Shown: in pieces, positions 1 to 7,235 of the stretch
How positions within the stretch are numbered: the stretch's first letter is position 1
How the letters are laid out: every line of letters begins with the position of its first letter
Notes under the pieces: generated by a model
Database searches by the model: none
Told to the model about the DNA's origin: nothing
The model's input: the letters and a program-made list of their open reading frames with translations, nothing else
NCBI RefSeq assembly: GCF_004785645.1
Contig: NZ_SRPE01000015.1
Span: 22,880-86,879 of the forward strand
Length of the DNA stretch: 64,000 bases
Reading direction: 5' to 3'
Origin: Empedobacter tilapiae
Lineage (GTDB): Bacteria > Bacteroidota > Bacteroidia > Flavobacteriales > Weeksellaceae
Position numbers and translations under genes: made by a program

Positions 1-407
1 GTCAATGAAGAAATCCACAAACGTTTCATTGGAGCTTTAGCACGTGCTTTTAATAACACCCAACGTTGTATCAATTCTCCTTCTTGTCCAGCATCACCAC
101 AGTTTATAATTTCGTCGACTTGATCGTTTGTGACTAATTTTTCGATGATATGAAATTGTTTCGAGACACCTTTATCTGCAATTAATTTAATTCCGAAGCT
201 TTGCGGAATCATTGGTAAATAATTAAGATCCCAGCTTTTCCACTCGGGTGTATAATCTTGCGGTTCTTTTAAAGTGCACAAGTGTCCGAAAGTCCAAGTG
301 ACCTGAAATCCATTTCCTTCATAGTATCCATCGTGCTTTTGATCCGCACCAATTACTTTGGCAATATCTTTAGCAACACTTGGTTTTTCGGCGATACAAA
401 CTTTCAT
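1..407 (-). CDS. topB: DNA topoisomerase III-like (type IA), N-terminal part, cut by window edge
   Basis: Partial gene: the start codon is the complement of 405-407 and the frame stays open to base 1, giving about 135 residues. It begins MKVCIAEKPSVAKDIAKVIG, the TOPRIM opening of type IA topoisomerases, with the catalytic Glu in the AEKPS motif. Near residue 110 it has CGDAGQEGELIQR, the second TOPRIM acidic motif (usually DxDxEGE, here DAGQEGE as in TopB enzymes). Such enzymes cut one DNA strand through a Tyr further downstream, outside this window, and relax or decatenate DNA. TopB is preferred over TopA because of the AEKPSVAKDIA start and the GQEGE spelling. It is transcribed away from the exbB operon. 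Confidence 0.88.
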   Translation of the reverse strand, partial: MKVCIAEKPSVAKDIAKVIGADQKHDGYYEGNGFQVTWTFGHLCTLKEPQDYTPEWKSWDLNYLPMIPQSFGIKLIADKGVSKQFHIIEKLVTNDQVDEIINCGDAGQEGELIQRWVLLKARAKAPMKRLWISSL

Positions 408-730
408 AGCATTTATAATTATTGAAGTACAAAAGTCAAAATAATAATTTAATTCTTAAAAAAAAATATAAATATGTATAATTATTGAATAAATTTGCGA
501 TAGGTTATCTTTTGTGGGAAGGCTGATTTTAATAAAATTACGCATTGTTTAATATTGGATATATTGTTTTGATTATTTTTTAATTATCAAATCAGTAAAA
601 AATTCTATTGATTTCAAGTAGATTGAAAATTTAATATGATAACAACGTAAAAAATTTAGAAGAATTAAAAAATTTTCACTTAATTTACACCCACATTAAT
701 AAAAATCATAATATTTAAAAGAATTAGTAA
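408..730. other. Intergenic region between topB and exbB
   Basis: Very A+T-rich region of about 320 bases with no convincing gene. A TAAATTTG box at 490-497 matches the Bacteroidota -7 consensus but has no TTG at the right distance upstream and lies 230 bases from exbB, so it is only a weak promoter candidate. The bases just before the exbB ATG are A-rich without a Shine-Dalgarno sequence, as expected in this phylum. Confidence 0.5.
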
Positions 731-1543
731 ATGGAAAAGAATGTAACAGTACCAGCTAAAACTAAAAAGGGAGGTCTTAACCCTGTGATTACTATGATCA
801 TTTTAATTGCAATTGCAATGGGGATCTTCAGATTTGTATTTGGAGCAGAAGGTAATTTTGAAGGAGGTGATGTAGAAAAAGGTAATCCTTTAAACTTTTT
901 AGGAATTATTCATAAAGGAGGGGTGATTATTCCATTCTTAATGTCTTTCTTCTTTATGGTAATCGTTTTCTCAATTGACCGTGTTATCGCTTTAAATAAA
1001 GCTAAAGGAACTGGATCTGCTGAAAAGTTTGTAAATGACATTCGTGCTTTATTAAACAAAAATGAAATTAACAAAGCAATTGAATTATGTGACAAACAAA
1101 AAGGAGCTGTAGGTAATGTAGTTAAAGAAGGTTTAACAACTTACAAAGCTTTAGAAAACGATACTACTTTAAATAAAGAGCAAAAATTAGCTCAATTAGG
1201 TAAAACGTTAGAAGAAGCTACTACATTAGAAATGCCAACGTTAGAGAAAAACATGACAATCATTTCTACAATTGCTTCTGTAGGTACGTTAATTGCCTTA
1301 ATGGGTACTGTAATTGGTATGATTAAAGCATTCTTCGCATTAGGTGAAGGAGGAGGATCTCCAGATGCTGCACAATTATCAGTAGGTATTGCCGAAGCCT
1401 TAATTAATACAGGTATGGGTATTGGTGCTTCTGCATTTGCTATTATTATGTATGCTTTCTTAACTTCTAAAATTGATGATTTAACATTCAAAATTGACGA
1501 AGTAGGAATGAGTATTCAACAATCTTTCTCTGCTCACAATTAA
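731..1543 (+). CDS. exbB: ExbB/TolQ/MotA-family proton channel subunit
   Basis: Inner-membrane proton-channel subunit that, with ExbD, drives TonB to energise outer-membrane transport. The 270-residue protein has four predicted membrane segments: about 19-38, 65-83, 177-199 and 225-244. The last two sit in the conserved MotA/TolQ/ExbB domain, which contains STIASVGTLIALMGTVIGMI and a Gly/Ala-rich stretch after residue 218. The extra N-terminal helix and the cytoplasmic loop between helices 2 and 3 fit Bacteroidota ExbB proteins. It is the first gene of a four-gene cluster with two exbD genes and tonB, all in the same direction. The start is the only suitable ATG and follows an A-rich stretch. 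Confidence 0.93.
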   Translation: MEKNVTVPAKTKKGGLNPVITMIILIAIAMGIFRFVFGAEGNFEGGDVEKGNPLNFLGIIHKGGVIIPFLMSFFFMVIVFSIDRVIALNKAKGTGSAEKFVNDIRALLNKNEINKAIELCDKQKGAVGNVVKEGLTTYKALENDTTLNKEQKLAQLGKTLEEATTLEMPTLEKNMTIISTIASVGTLIALMGTVIGMIKAFFALGEGGGSPDAAQLSVGIAEALINTGMGIGASAFAIIMYAFLTSKIDDLTFKIDEVGMSIQQSFSAHN

Positions 1544-1630
1544 TATTCATTGACGAAGCCTTAGAAGGATAGTATAAGGACAAAATCAAACAACAAACAA
1601 TTTAGAATATTAATTAATAATACAGAGAAA

Positions 1631-2221
1631 ATGGCAAGAGTAAAACCAAAAAGAAGAGGTCCTTCGATGGACTTAACAGCTATGTCTGACATGGCTTGGC
1701 TTTTGTTAACTTTCTTTATTTTGACATCTAACTTTAGAGAACCTGAAGTTGTTCCTGTCGTAACACCAACATCTGTTTCGAACCAAAAAATGGCTGCTGA
1801 AAACATGATGATCATTAAAATTGATGGTGAAGGTAAGTTCTTATTCGGATTAGAAGAAAAAGATCGTATTCCTACATTAGAGAGAATGGGTGATAAGTAC
1901 GGAGTAAAGTTTACAGATGCTGAAAAGAATGCATTCAAAAGCATAGTAGAGTTTGGTGTACCAATGAAAGAGATGAGAAATTATTTAAATCAGTCTACTG
2001 ATAAACAACAATCATATCATCCTGGTATTCCATTAGATACGATACCTAACAAAAATCAAGAATTAATTGATTGGGTATTTGAAGCAAAAGAAGCGAACCC
2101 AGATATTTTCTTAGCTATTAGAGGTGATAAAAAGTTTGAATATAAACAATTCAAGACTTTAATTGCTCAATTGCAAGCGAAAAATATGAATAAGTTCCAG
2201 TTAATTACATCTCAAGAATAA
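1631..2221 (+). CDS. exbD: ExbD/TolR-family protein (first copy)
   Basis: A single-pass inner-membrane protein with a periplasmic C-terminal domain, partner of ExbB in the TonB motor. The N-terminus is basic (KPKRRG), followed by DLTAMSDMAWLLLTFFILTS; Asp20 occupies the position of the conserved proton-carrying Asp of ExbD/TolR. At 196 residues it is longer than the classic 140-residue ExbD because of an insertion at about residues 65-115 containing many charged residues. Its C-terminal part (AIRGDKKFEYKQFKTLIAQLQ) fits the ExbD periplasmic fold. It lies 87 bases after exbB and 18 bases before a second exbD, so all are probably co-transcribed. Tandem exbD copies are common in Bacteroidota, where the two may form a heteromer; that is inference. 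Confidence 0.92.
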   Translation: MARVKPKRRGPSMDLTAMSDMAWLLLTFFILTSNFREPEVVPVVTPTSVSNQKMAAENMMIIKIDGEGKFLFGLEEKDRIPTLERMGDKYGVKFTDAEKNAFKSIVEFGVPMKEMRNYLNQSTDKQQSYHPGIPLDTIPNKNQELIDWVFEAKEANPDIFLAIRGDKKFEYKQFKTLIAQLQAKNMNKFQLITSQE

Positions 2222-2239
2222 TTATTAAGAAATTAGAAA

Positions 2240-2776
2240 ATGGCACAAATAGAAAGTCACGATGACGGTGGCGGAAAGAAAGTCCGTTCCAAAAAGAATT
2301 CGACTACGGTCGATATGGCTCCTTTGGTTGATTTAGGTTTCTTATTAATTACTTTCTTTATGTTTGCAGCGACTTCGATCAAACCAAACGTAATGAACTT
2401 GAATATGCCTCCAACAATTGATAAGCCACCAGTAGATCAAATTCCAGAAATTGATTTGAAAAACCAAATTACAATATTGATTTCTAAGGATAACAAGTTA
2501 TTTTGGCATCAACAAGATCAGGCAGGATTAAATGTAGGAACATTGAATGAGACTGATTACTCTGCAGAAGGTATTCGTAAACAAATTACGAGTGCAACTG
2601 AAAGAGCGCCGAAGAAGGATAAATTTACTGTAATTATCAAACCAATGGATGATGCTACGTATGATAATTTAGTAACTATATTAGACGAAATGGAGATTAC
2701 TAAATCTACACGATACGGTATCGTACCTGTTGCACCTTTTGAACAAAAAGTGTATGACGAGAAAGTAGGTAAATAA
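2240..2776 (+). CDS. exbD: ExbD/TolR-family protein (second copy)
   Basis: Second ExbD paralogue, 178 residues, only 18 bases after the first. The cytoplasmic N-terminus is charged (KKVRSKKN) and the membrane helix contains VDMAPLVDLGFLLITFFMF, with Asp31 as the expected proton-binding residue. The periplasmic part (about 60-178) includes KFTVIIKPMDDATYDNLVTILDE-type sequence characteristic of ExbD. The two ExbD proteins differ strongly outside the membrane helix, which argues against a recent duplication. It probably joins ExbB, the other ExbD and the TonB encoded 32 bases downstream in one complex. Confidence 0.92.
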   Translation: MAQIESHDDGGGKKVRSKKNSTTVDMAPLVDLGFLLITFFMFAATSIKPNVMNLNMPPTIDKPPVDQIPEIDLKNQITILISKDNKLFWHQQDQAGLNVGTLNETDYSAEGIRKQITSATERAPKKDKFTVIIKPMDDATYDNLVTILDEMEITKSTRYGIVPVAPFEQKVYDEKVGK

Positions 2777-2808
2777 TTAGTTTAATTGTTAAATTTAAAA
2801 GAATTAAA

Positions 2809-3753
2809 ATGTCAGAAAATAACAACAAACTAAAATCCTTAGACGAGATAGTATTTGAAGGTAGAAATAAAGCGTATGGCGCTTATGACATGAGAATGTC
2901 TGAGAAGAGTACGTTATTAAAAGCTTTCATTCGTGGATTTATAGTAATTGCAATTTTAGCTTTTGCACTTATTGCTTCTGCAACAGGAATGTTTGAAAGT
3001 AAAAAGTCAGAAGATGTAGTTGTAGATGTTCAACTTGAGGATTTAAGTTTGCCTGAAACTCCACCTGAAGAGGAAGTGGTAGAGCCAGAGCCAGTAAAAC
3101 CAGAGCCAGAACAAAGATATCAAGAAGAGACAGCTCAGGTGAAAGTGATTATGCCAGAACCAAAAGCTCAGCCTAAAAAAGAGGAAACTGTTCCTGAAGT
3201 TAAGGAAATGGCGAATAAAGATTTAGGTTTAGTAGATAGAGAAGGACCAAAATCAACAACACAAACTGGAGGTGCTAATGAAGTAAATACAAAGAAAGAA
3301 GCACCAAAAGATACGCCTGCGACTCCTAATCCAGGGAAAGGTACAGAGCCAGCAGCTCCTGCTACAGTAACAGCTCGTACTGCTGCTATTATGGCTGTAT
3401 ATCCAGGTTGTGAAAAAGATGCTGCGAAAGGAAAACAAGCTGCAACAGACTGTTTATCTAGAAAGTTATCACAAGATTTAACTGATGAGTTACAAGACTT
3501 TGCTAATGATCAAGCTGGTCAAGGGTCAGGTATTGTTTCAGCTAAATTGACTTTCCAAATTGATACAGAAGGTAGAATTGTTGGTATCTCTCCAATGGGT
3601 GACGCTAAGTTAGGACCTGAAGCTAAAAAAGCTTTAGAGCGTATTACACAACGTCAACAAAAAAGAGGTAAAACGATTAAACCTGCTCAAACAGAAGATG
3701 GTCGTGCTGCGAAGTTGAATTTCAACATTCCAGTTAAAATGCAAATTGAGTAA
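2809..3753 (+). CDS. tonB: TonB energy transducer
   Basis: Links the ExbB/ExbD motor to TonB-dependent outer-membrane receptors. The 314-residue protein has a short cytoplasmic start, one membrane helix (about 42-59), a Pro/Glu/Lys-rich periplasm-spanning region (about 75-185, with runs of PEP and VEPEP), and a C-terminal TonB domain (about 235-314) ending in NFNIPVKMQIE. Two Cys flank residues 205-220 (YPGC and TDC), a pairing often seen in Bacteroidota TonB proteins and possibly a disulphide. It is the last gene of the cluster and is followed directly by an intrinsic terminator. The OMP-type receptor at 38454-40820 is a possible client, but nothing in the sequence shows that. Confidence 0.92.
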   Translation: MSENNNKLKSLDEIVFEGRNKAYGAYDMRMSEKSTLLKAFIRGFIVIAILAFALIASATGMFESKKSEDVVVDVQLEDLSLPETPPEEEVVEPEPVKPEPEQRYQEETAQVKVIMPEPKAQPKKEETVPEVKEMANKDLGLVDREGPKSTTQTGGANEVNTKKEAPKDTPATPNPGKGTEPAAPATVTARTAAIMAVYPGCEKDAAKGKQAATDCLSRKLSQDLTDELQDFANDQAGQGSGIVSAKLTFQIDTEGRIVGISPMGDAKLGPEAKKALERITQRQQKRGKTIKPAQTEDGRAAKLNFNIPVKMQIE

Positions 3754-3773
3754 GACTTAATTTCATATACATA

Positions 3774-3808
3774 AAAAAGAGGCTAATAATTATTAGCCTC
3801 TTTTTTTA
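3774..3808 (+). terminator. Intrinsic terminator after tonB
   Basis: A perfect 22-base palindrome, 3779-3800 (GAGGCTAATA arms), is preceded by A's and followed by seven T's. It ends the exbB-tonB transcript. Confidence 0.9.
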
Positions 3809-3825
3809 TGCTTTAAACTTTAGAA

Positions 3826-3951
3826 ACTCTTGCTAATGTTTCTAATAAAAGCTGCGCGGCTTTTGAGTGAAACCTAAGCAGAAGTTACCCGAAACCTGCT
3901 TAGGTTTTGGTTGATTACTGCTTAGGTTTTAATTCGTTATTGCGCAAGAGT
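3826..3951. repeat. Compact nested inverted-repeat element
   Basis: A 126-base non-coding block bounded by 8-base inverted repeats, ACTCTTGC (3826-3833) and GCAAGAGT (3944-3951). Inside are an AAAAGC/GCTTTT hairpin (3847-3864), one copy of AAACCTAAGCAG (3870-3881), and two opposite-orientation copies of CTGCTTAGGTTTT (3896-3908 and 3918-3930) exactly 22 bases apart. The inverted copy can pair with either direct copy, allowing two alternative folds. It lies between two convergent terminators and has no coding potential. It may be a dispersed palindromic repeat or a small structured RNA. Confidence 0.6.
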
Positions 3952-3977
3952 ATAATCAATCACGTTTTTAATCAAAA

Positions 3978-4012
3978 CAAAAAGCATCTTCAATACTATT
4001 GAAGATGCTTTC
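3978..4012 (-). terminator. Intrinsic terminator for the argB-argE transcript
   Basis: The stem AAAGCATCTTCAA (3981-3993) pairs with 3999-4011. Read on the minus strand it is followed by a T-rich tail (TTTTTGTTTT), placing it about 35 bases after the argE stop. Confidence 0.85.
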
Positions 4013-4046
4013 TTAATGTATAGTTAATACTATTCTATCTCAAAAT

Positions 4047-5114
4047 TTAAAACGTAAAATCTTTTAATAAACTTGTATATCGTTCAATCCCATGCTCTAT
4101 CTCTGATAAATAAATATATTCGTCAGGAGTATGAGAGCGTGCAGAATCTCCTGGTCCCATTTTTACCGTTTCGAAATTCATCATTGCTTGATCCGACATT
4201 GTTGGTGAGCCATACGTAGTACAACCCAATTCGATTCCCTTTTGTACAATTGGATGATTTTCCGAAATACGAGAAGAATTTAAACGTAACGAACGTGCTT
4301 TTACTTCAGCTTTTGGTAAACAACTTGAAATAATATCTACTACTTCTTGATTTGAGTATAATTCGTTTACACGACAATCTACAACCAAACGACATTCATC
4401 TGGCACAACATTGTGTTGCTTTCCTGCTTCAATTTGCGTAACCGTCATTTTTACTGGTCCTAACATATCCGAAATTCTTTCGAATTGATACGTTTTGAAC
4501 CAATTCATAATATCTATCGCTTCGTAAATGGCATTTACACCTTCGTTGCGAGCTGCGTGTCCAGTTTTTCCTTTTACAGTAACATCCATTACAACCAAAC
4601 CACGTTCAGCAATTGCCATATCCATTTGTGTAGGCTCTCCAACAATTCCTAAGTCGATTTTTGGTAGATTCGGTAAAATACTTGCAACATTTAATTGTCC
4701 AGAGCTCTCTTCTTCAGCTGTAATAGCGACAATTAGATTAAATGGTAATTCTTCGTTCAAAAAATTGATATAAGTTGCTAATAAACTTACCGCAGAAGCT
4801 CCTGCATCGTTACTTCCTAGACCTACTAATTTGTCACTTTCTATAGTTGCTTTCAATGGATTGTAAGTCCAAGAAGAACCAAATTTTACAGTGTCGTGAT
4901 GAGAGTTTAATAAAATTGTTTTTTTGTTCTCATCGAAATTTGGATGAATACTCCAAACATTGTTATCCTGACGATGAGCAGTAGCTCCATGATCAGTTAA
5001 AAAGTTGAAAATAATATCGGCCGTTTTATCTTCTTCGCTCGAGAACGATTGAGTTTCGATTAATTGACATAACAAATCGACAGCTTTCTTTTTTAGAACA
5101 GCTAATTCTAACAT
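4047..5114 (-). CDS. argE: M20-family N-acyl-ornithine deacylase
   Basis: Zinc-dependent deacylase expected to release ornithine (or a later intermediate) from its N-acyl form in arginine synthesis. The 355-residue protein shows the M20 metal ligands: SHHDT (His72/Asp74), LGSNDAG (Asp103), TAEEESSG (catalytic and metal Glu134-135), and GEPTQMD with a further Glu at about 158. The stretch from about 170 to 275 forms the lid/dimerisation domain. Its start overlaps the end of argB by 7 bases, indicating coupled translation. In some Bacteroidota the pathway uses N-succinyl rather than N-acetyl intermediates, and this family (near DapE/ArgE/LysK) could handle either. The name ArgE rests mainly on the adjacent argB and the divergent arg genes. 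Confidence 0.88.
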   Translation of the reverse strand: MLELAVLKKKAVDLLCQLIETQSFSSEEDKTADIIFNFLTDHGATAHRQDNNVWSIHPNFDENKKTILLNSHHDTVKFGSSWTYNPLKATIESDKLVGLGSNDAGASAVSLLATYINFLNEELPFNLIVAITAEEESSGQLNVASILPNLPKIDLGIVGEPTQMDMAIAERGLVVMDVTVKGKTGHAARNEGVNAIYEAIDIMNWFKTYQFERISDMLGPVKMTVTQIEAGKQHNVVPDECRLVVDCRVNELYSNQEVVDIISSCLPKAEVKARSLRLNSSRISENHPIVQKGIELGCTTYGSPTMSDQAMMNFETVKMGPGDSARSHTPDEYIYLSEIEHGIERYTSLLKDFTF

Positions 5115-5875
5115 AAAATTGTTTTAATCTCTGAGTTAATGTTGCGCGCATGTACTAAACATACATTTTTTACACCCGCATTAATTACTTTGAATGAATT
5201 GTCTAATTTCGGAATCATTCCTTCGAAAATTACACCTTCTTCTTTTAATTGCAAATATAAAGTTTCGTTAATTTTTGGAATCAATGTTGTGTCATCATTT
5301 ACATCACGAAGTACACCAATTTTATCAAAACAGAAATTGAGCTCAACTTCATTTTTTTGTGACATTGCTACAGCGATTGTAGAAGCAATTGTATCAGCAT
5401 TTGTGTTTAATAATTGCCCATTTCCGTCATGTGTAATCGCACAAACAACAGGTGTAATATTGTTATCAATTAATAATTGAAACAATTCTTTGTTGATGCT
5501 TTCGGTAGTTAAATCTCCAACAAAACCATAATCAATTGTCTTTATAGGTCGCTTAGAACCTTTGATTGCATTACCATCAGCACCAGATAAACCCAAAGCG
5601 TTACAACCAAATTTCTGTAGTTTAGATACAATTGTTTTATTGATATTTCCGGCATACAAACCAGTCACAACATCTAACGTTGGTTGATCTGTAATGCGAC
5701 GACCTTCGATCATTTTTGGTTCTATTCCTAGTTGATTTAACATTTTCGAAGCACCTTTTCCTCCTCCATGAACTAATATTTTTGGACTATCAATTGCTGT
5801 GAAAGTTTTTAGAAACTGCTCTAACTCTAGATTATCGTCTATAATTCCGCCTCCGATTTTAATAATTTTCAACAT
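5108..5875 (-). CDS. argB: N-acetylglutamate (or N-succinylglutamate) kinase
   Basis: Phosphorylates the N-acylglutamate side chain, the second step of ornithine synthesis. The 255-residue amino-acid-kinase protein has the KIGGG phosphate loop at residues 6-10, HGGGKGASKML at 36-46, the substrate segment EGRRITDQPTLDVV (about 57-70) and LNTNADTIAS (about 156-165) near the nucleotide site. It is at the short end of the family and lacks the N-terminal helix linked to arginine feedback inhibition in hexameric ArgB, so control by ArgR is more likely than allostery. It leads a two-gene operon with argE, divergent from the GNAT-argG-carB genes. Acyl specificity (acetyl or succinyl) cannot be read from the sequence by eye. 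Confidence 0.92.
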   Translation of the reverse strand: MLKIIKIGGGIIDDNLELEQFLKTFTAIDSPKILVHGGGKGASKMLNQLGIEPKMIEGRRITDQPTLDVVTGLYAGNINKTIVSKLQKFGCNALGLSGADGNAIKGSKRPIKTIDYGFVGDLTTESINKELFQLLIDNNITPVVCAITHDGNGQLLNTNADTIASTIAVAMSQKNEVELNFCFDKIGVLRDVNDDTTLIPKINETLYLQLKEEGVIFEGMIPKLDNSFKVINAGVKNVCLVHARNINSEIKTILC

Positions 5876-5907
5876 CTTAATAAATATGTAAATTTTGTTT
5901 GCTTTTT

Positions 5908-5940
5908 TTTGGTGTTACAAAAATATAATATTTAACTTTG
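5908..5940 (+). promoter_or_regulatory. Promoter of the GNAT-arg-car genes
   Basis: TTTG (5908-5911), 21 bases, then TAACTTTG (5933-5940): a full Bacteroidota housekeeping promoter. Predicted start near 5947, leaving a leader of about 180 bases before the GNAT gene. A 16-base palindrome, TCAGT-N6-ACTGA (5945-5960), sits on the predicted start and could be an operator. Confidence 0.7.
5918..5925 (-). promoter_or_regulatory. Probable -7 box for argB-argE
   Basis: CAAAAATA on the plus strand reads TATTTTTG on the minus strand, matching TAnnTTTG. It is 43 bases upstream of the argB start. No clear TTG lies at the -33 position, so the promoter may be weak or activated. It sits inside the spacer of the opposing promoter. 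Confidence 0.5.
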
Positions 5941-5975
5941 CATCTCAGTATAATAACTGAATATCTTGTTGATTA

Positions 5976-6137
5976 ATGGAAGAAATTATTGAAATTATTC
6001 TTCTCAATTATGAGAACCGCTTTCTAACAGAAAGCAATCTTTTTGGTTCTCGTATTTTACTTAAGTGTGATGACAAATGGTCATCTTTTTCAGGTTCCTC
6101 TTTATTAATCAACCCTCCCTTAAATTATGTATGTTAG
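5976..6137 (+). CDS. Possible leader ORF overlapping the GNAT start
   Basis: An unbroken 53-codon frame (MEEIIEIILLNYENRF...) runs through the arg leader and stops 11 bases inside the next gene. Overlap with the following start would permit translational coupling. It is not rich in Arg codons (two Arg), so it is not a classic arginine attenuator peptide, and the strong hairpins it contains could equally mean the region is structured RNA. I do not recognise the peptide. Confidence 0.3.
   Translation: MEEIIEIILLNYENRFLTESNLFGSRILLKCDDKWSSFSGSSLLINPPLNYVC
6012..6090 (+). promoter_or_regulatory. Structured leader with terminator-like hairpin (possible attenuator)
   Basis: First structure: outer stem GAGAACC (6012-6018)/GGTTCTC (6045-6051) enclosing a perfect inner hairpin GCTTTCT-AAC-AGAAAGC (6019-6035). 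Second: GATGAC (6069-6074)/GTCATC (6080-6085) followed at once by five T's, the form of an intrinsic terminator. Both lie between the promoter and the first long gene, so read-through control of the operon is plausible. Confidence 0.5.
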
Positions 6138-6705
6138 AATAGCAAATGCAGATGATGCCAAGTACACAGAATTGTTGTGCGAATGGTACGAAGAATCCGC
6201 TCGTATGAGAAAAACGGGTATTGCTAAACGAAATCCAGTTTATTTAGAGCGCAAAATGCGTAATGGAAATGCTGTGATCGCTTTTGATAATGATGATCAA
6301 ATAGCAGGGTTTAGCTACATTGAAACGTACGAAGAAGAAAAATTCGTCGTAAACTCAGGTTTAATTGTTCGTACAGATTTAAGGAGTTCAGGAATTGGAC
6401 GTGAAATCAAACAAGCTGTTTTTGAATTGTCTCGTACAAAGTTCCCGAAATCAAAAATCTTTAGTATTACAACTTCTTTAGCTGTAATGCGTATGAACAC
6501 AAAATTAGGATACAAGCCAGTAACATTTTCGGAATTAACACAATCGGATGAATTTTGGAATGGATGTAAGAGTTGTAAGAATTATCACATCTTAATGGAT
6601 AATGATCGTGAGCGCTGTATTTGTACTGGATTAGTTTATGATAATCTAGATGATAAGTACGCACAACGTGCTAAAGAAAATGAGAGTAAAAAAGAAAGTG
6701 AATAA
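6127..6705 (+). CDS. GNAT acyltransferase with Cys-rich tail, candidate N-acylglutamate synthase
   Basis: A 192-residue GNAT protein. The acyl-CoA pyrophosphate loop is visible as VRTDLRSSGIGREI (about 81-94), preceded by a beta strand VVNSGLI. The C-terminal part has CKSC (Cys147/150) and CIC (Cys164/166), a four-Cys arrangement likely to bind metal. No other candidate for the first committed step (argA) exists in the window, and this gene heads the arg genes, so it is the most likely N-acetyl- or N-succinylglutamate synthase. That role is inference from context: the protein is unlike classical ArgA, which carries an amino-acid-kinase domain. Its start lies behind a 180-base structured leader. 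argR follows after 70 bases. Confidence 0.75.
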   Translation: MYVRIANADDAKYTELLCEWYEESARMRKTGIAKRNPVYLERKMRNGNAVIAFDNDDQIAGFSYIETYEEEKFVVNSGLIVRTDLRSSGIGREIKQAVFELSRTKFPKSKIFSITTSLAVMRMNTKLGYKPVTFSELTQSDEFWNGCKSCKNYHILMDNDRERCICTGLVYDNLDDKYAQRAKENESKKESE

Positions 6706-6741
6706 ATATACGAGTTAAGGTTTTTTTTTGTCTAAAATGAG

Positions 6742-6775
6742 TATATTTGCATAAAATTTCGAATAAATATTCAAA
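6742..6775 (+). promoter_or_regulatory. argR promoter box and ARG-box-like operator
   Basis: TATATTTG (6742-6749) matches the -7 consensus, with transcription expected near 6756. Immediately after comes GAATAAATATTC (6761-6772), matching the core GAATwwwwATTC of ARG boxes known in other bacteria, and ending just before the argR ATG. ArgR bound here would block its own start site. No canonical -33 TTG is present at the usual distance. Confidence 0.55.
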
Positions 6776-7228
6776 ATGAGTAATAAAAAATACAGATTCC
6801 AGATTATAAAAGATTTAATAACAGATCAAGAAATAAGTAGTCAAGACGAATTATTAAAAAAATTAATCGATTTAGATATCTCAGTTACTCAAGCTACTTT
6901 ATCTAGAGATTTGCGCGAATTGAAAGTTTCAAAAGTTCCTAATAGCTCGGGACAATACATTTATCGCCTTACAGAAAATACTATTGTTGCTCCAACAGTT
7001 ACGCATAATGAACAAATGATGTTGGTTTTTTCTAAAAACTTAGGAGTTATAAAAACTAAACCAGGTTATGCTAACAGAATTGCTTTTGAGATTGACAATA
7101 CACATTTCAATACAATAATTGGAACAATAGCTGGAGACGATACCGTATTGATTATAATGAAAGAAGAGAGTAGCCGAGAAGAGGTTACTAATGAATTAAG
7201 AAGAATTATTCCCAATATAAACAAATAA
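6776..7228 (+). CDS. argR: Arginine repressor
   Basis: DNA-binding regulator of arginine genes that uses L-arginine as co-repressor. The 150-residue length is typical. The N-terminal winged helix (about 1-70) contains the signature VTQATLSRDLRELKVSKV (recognition helix). The C-terminal domain (about 80-150) contains GTIAGDDTVLII, the arginine-binding and hexamer-forming motif. It sits inside the operon it presumably controls, 8 bases before argG, so argG could be expressed with it from the argR promoter. An ARG-box-like sequence directly in front of the gene suggests autorepression. Confidence 0.95.
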   Translation: MSNKKYRFQIIKDLITDQEISSQDELLKKLIDLDISVTQATLSRDLRELKVSKVPNSSGQYIYRLTENTIVAPTVTHNEQMMLVFSKNLGVIKTKPGYANRIAFEIDNTHFNTIIGTIAGDDTVLIIMKEESSREEVTNELRRIIPNINK

Positions 7229-7235
7229 ACAAACA

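Noticed and set aside
490..497. TAAATTTG box as exbB promoter
   Set aside because: No -33 TTG in range and 230 bases from the gene.
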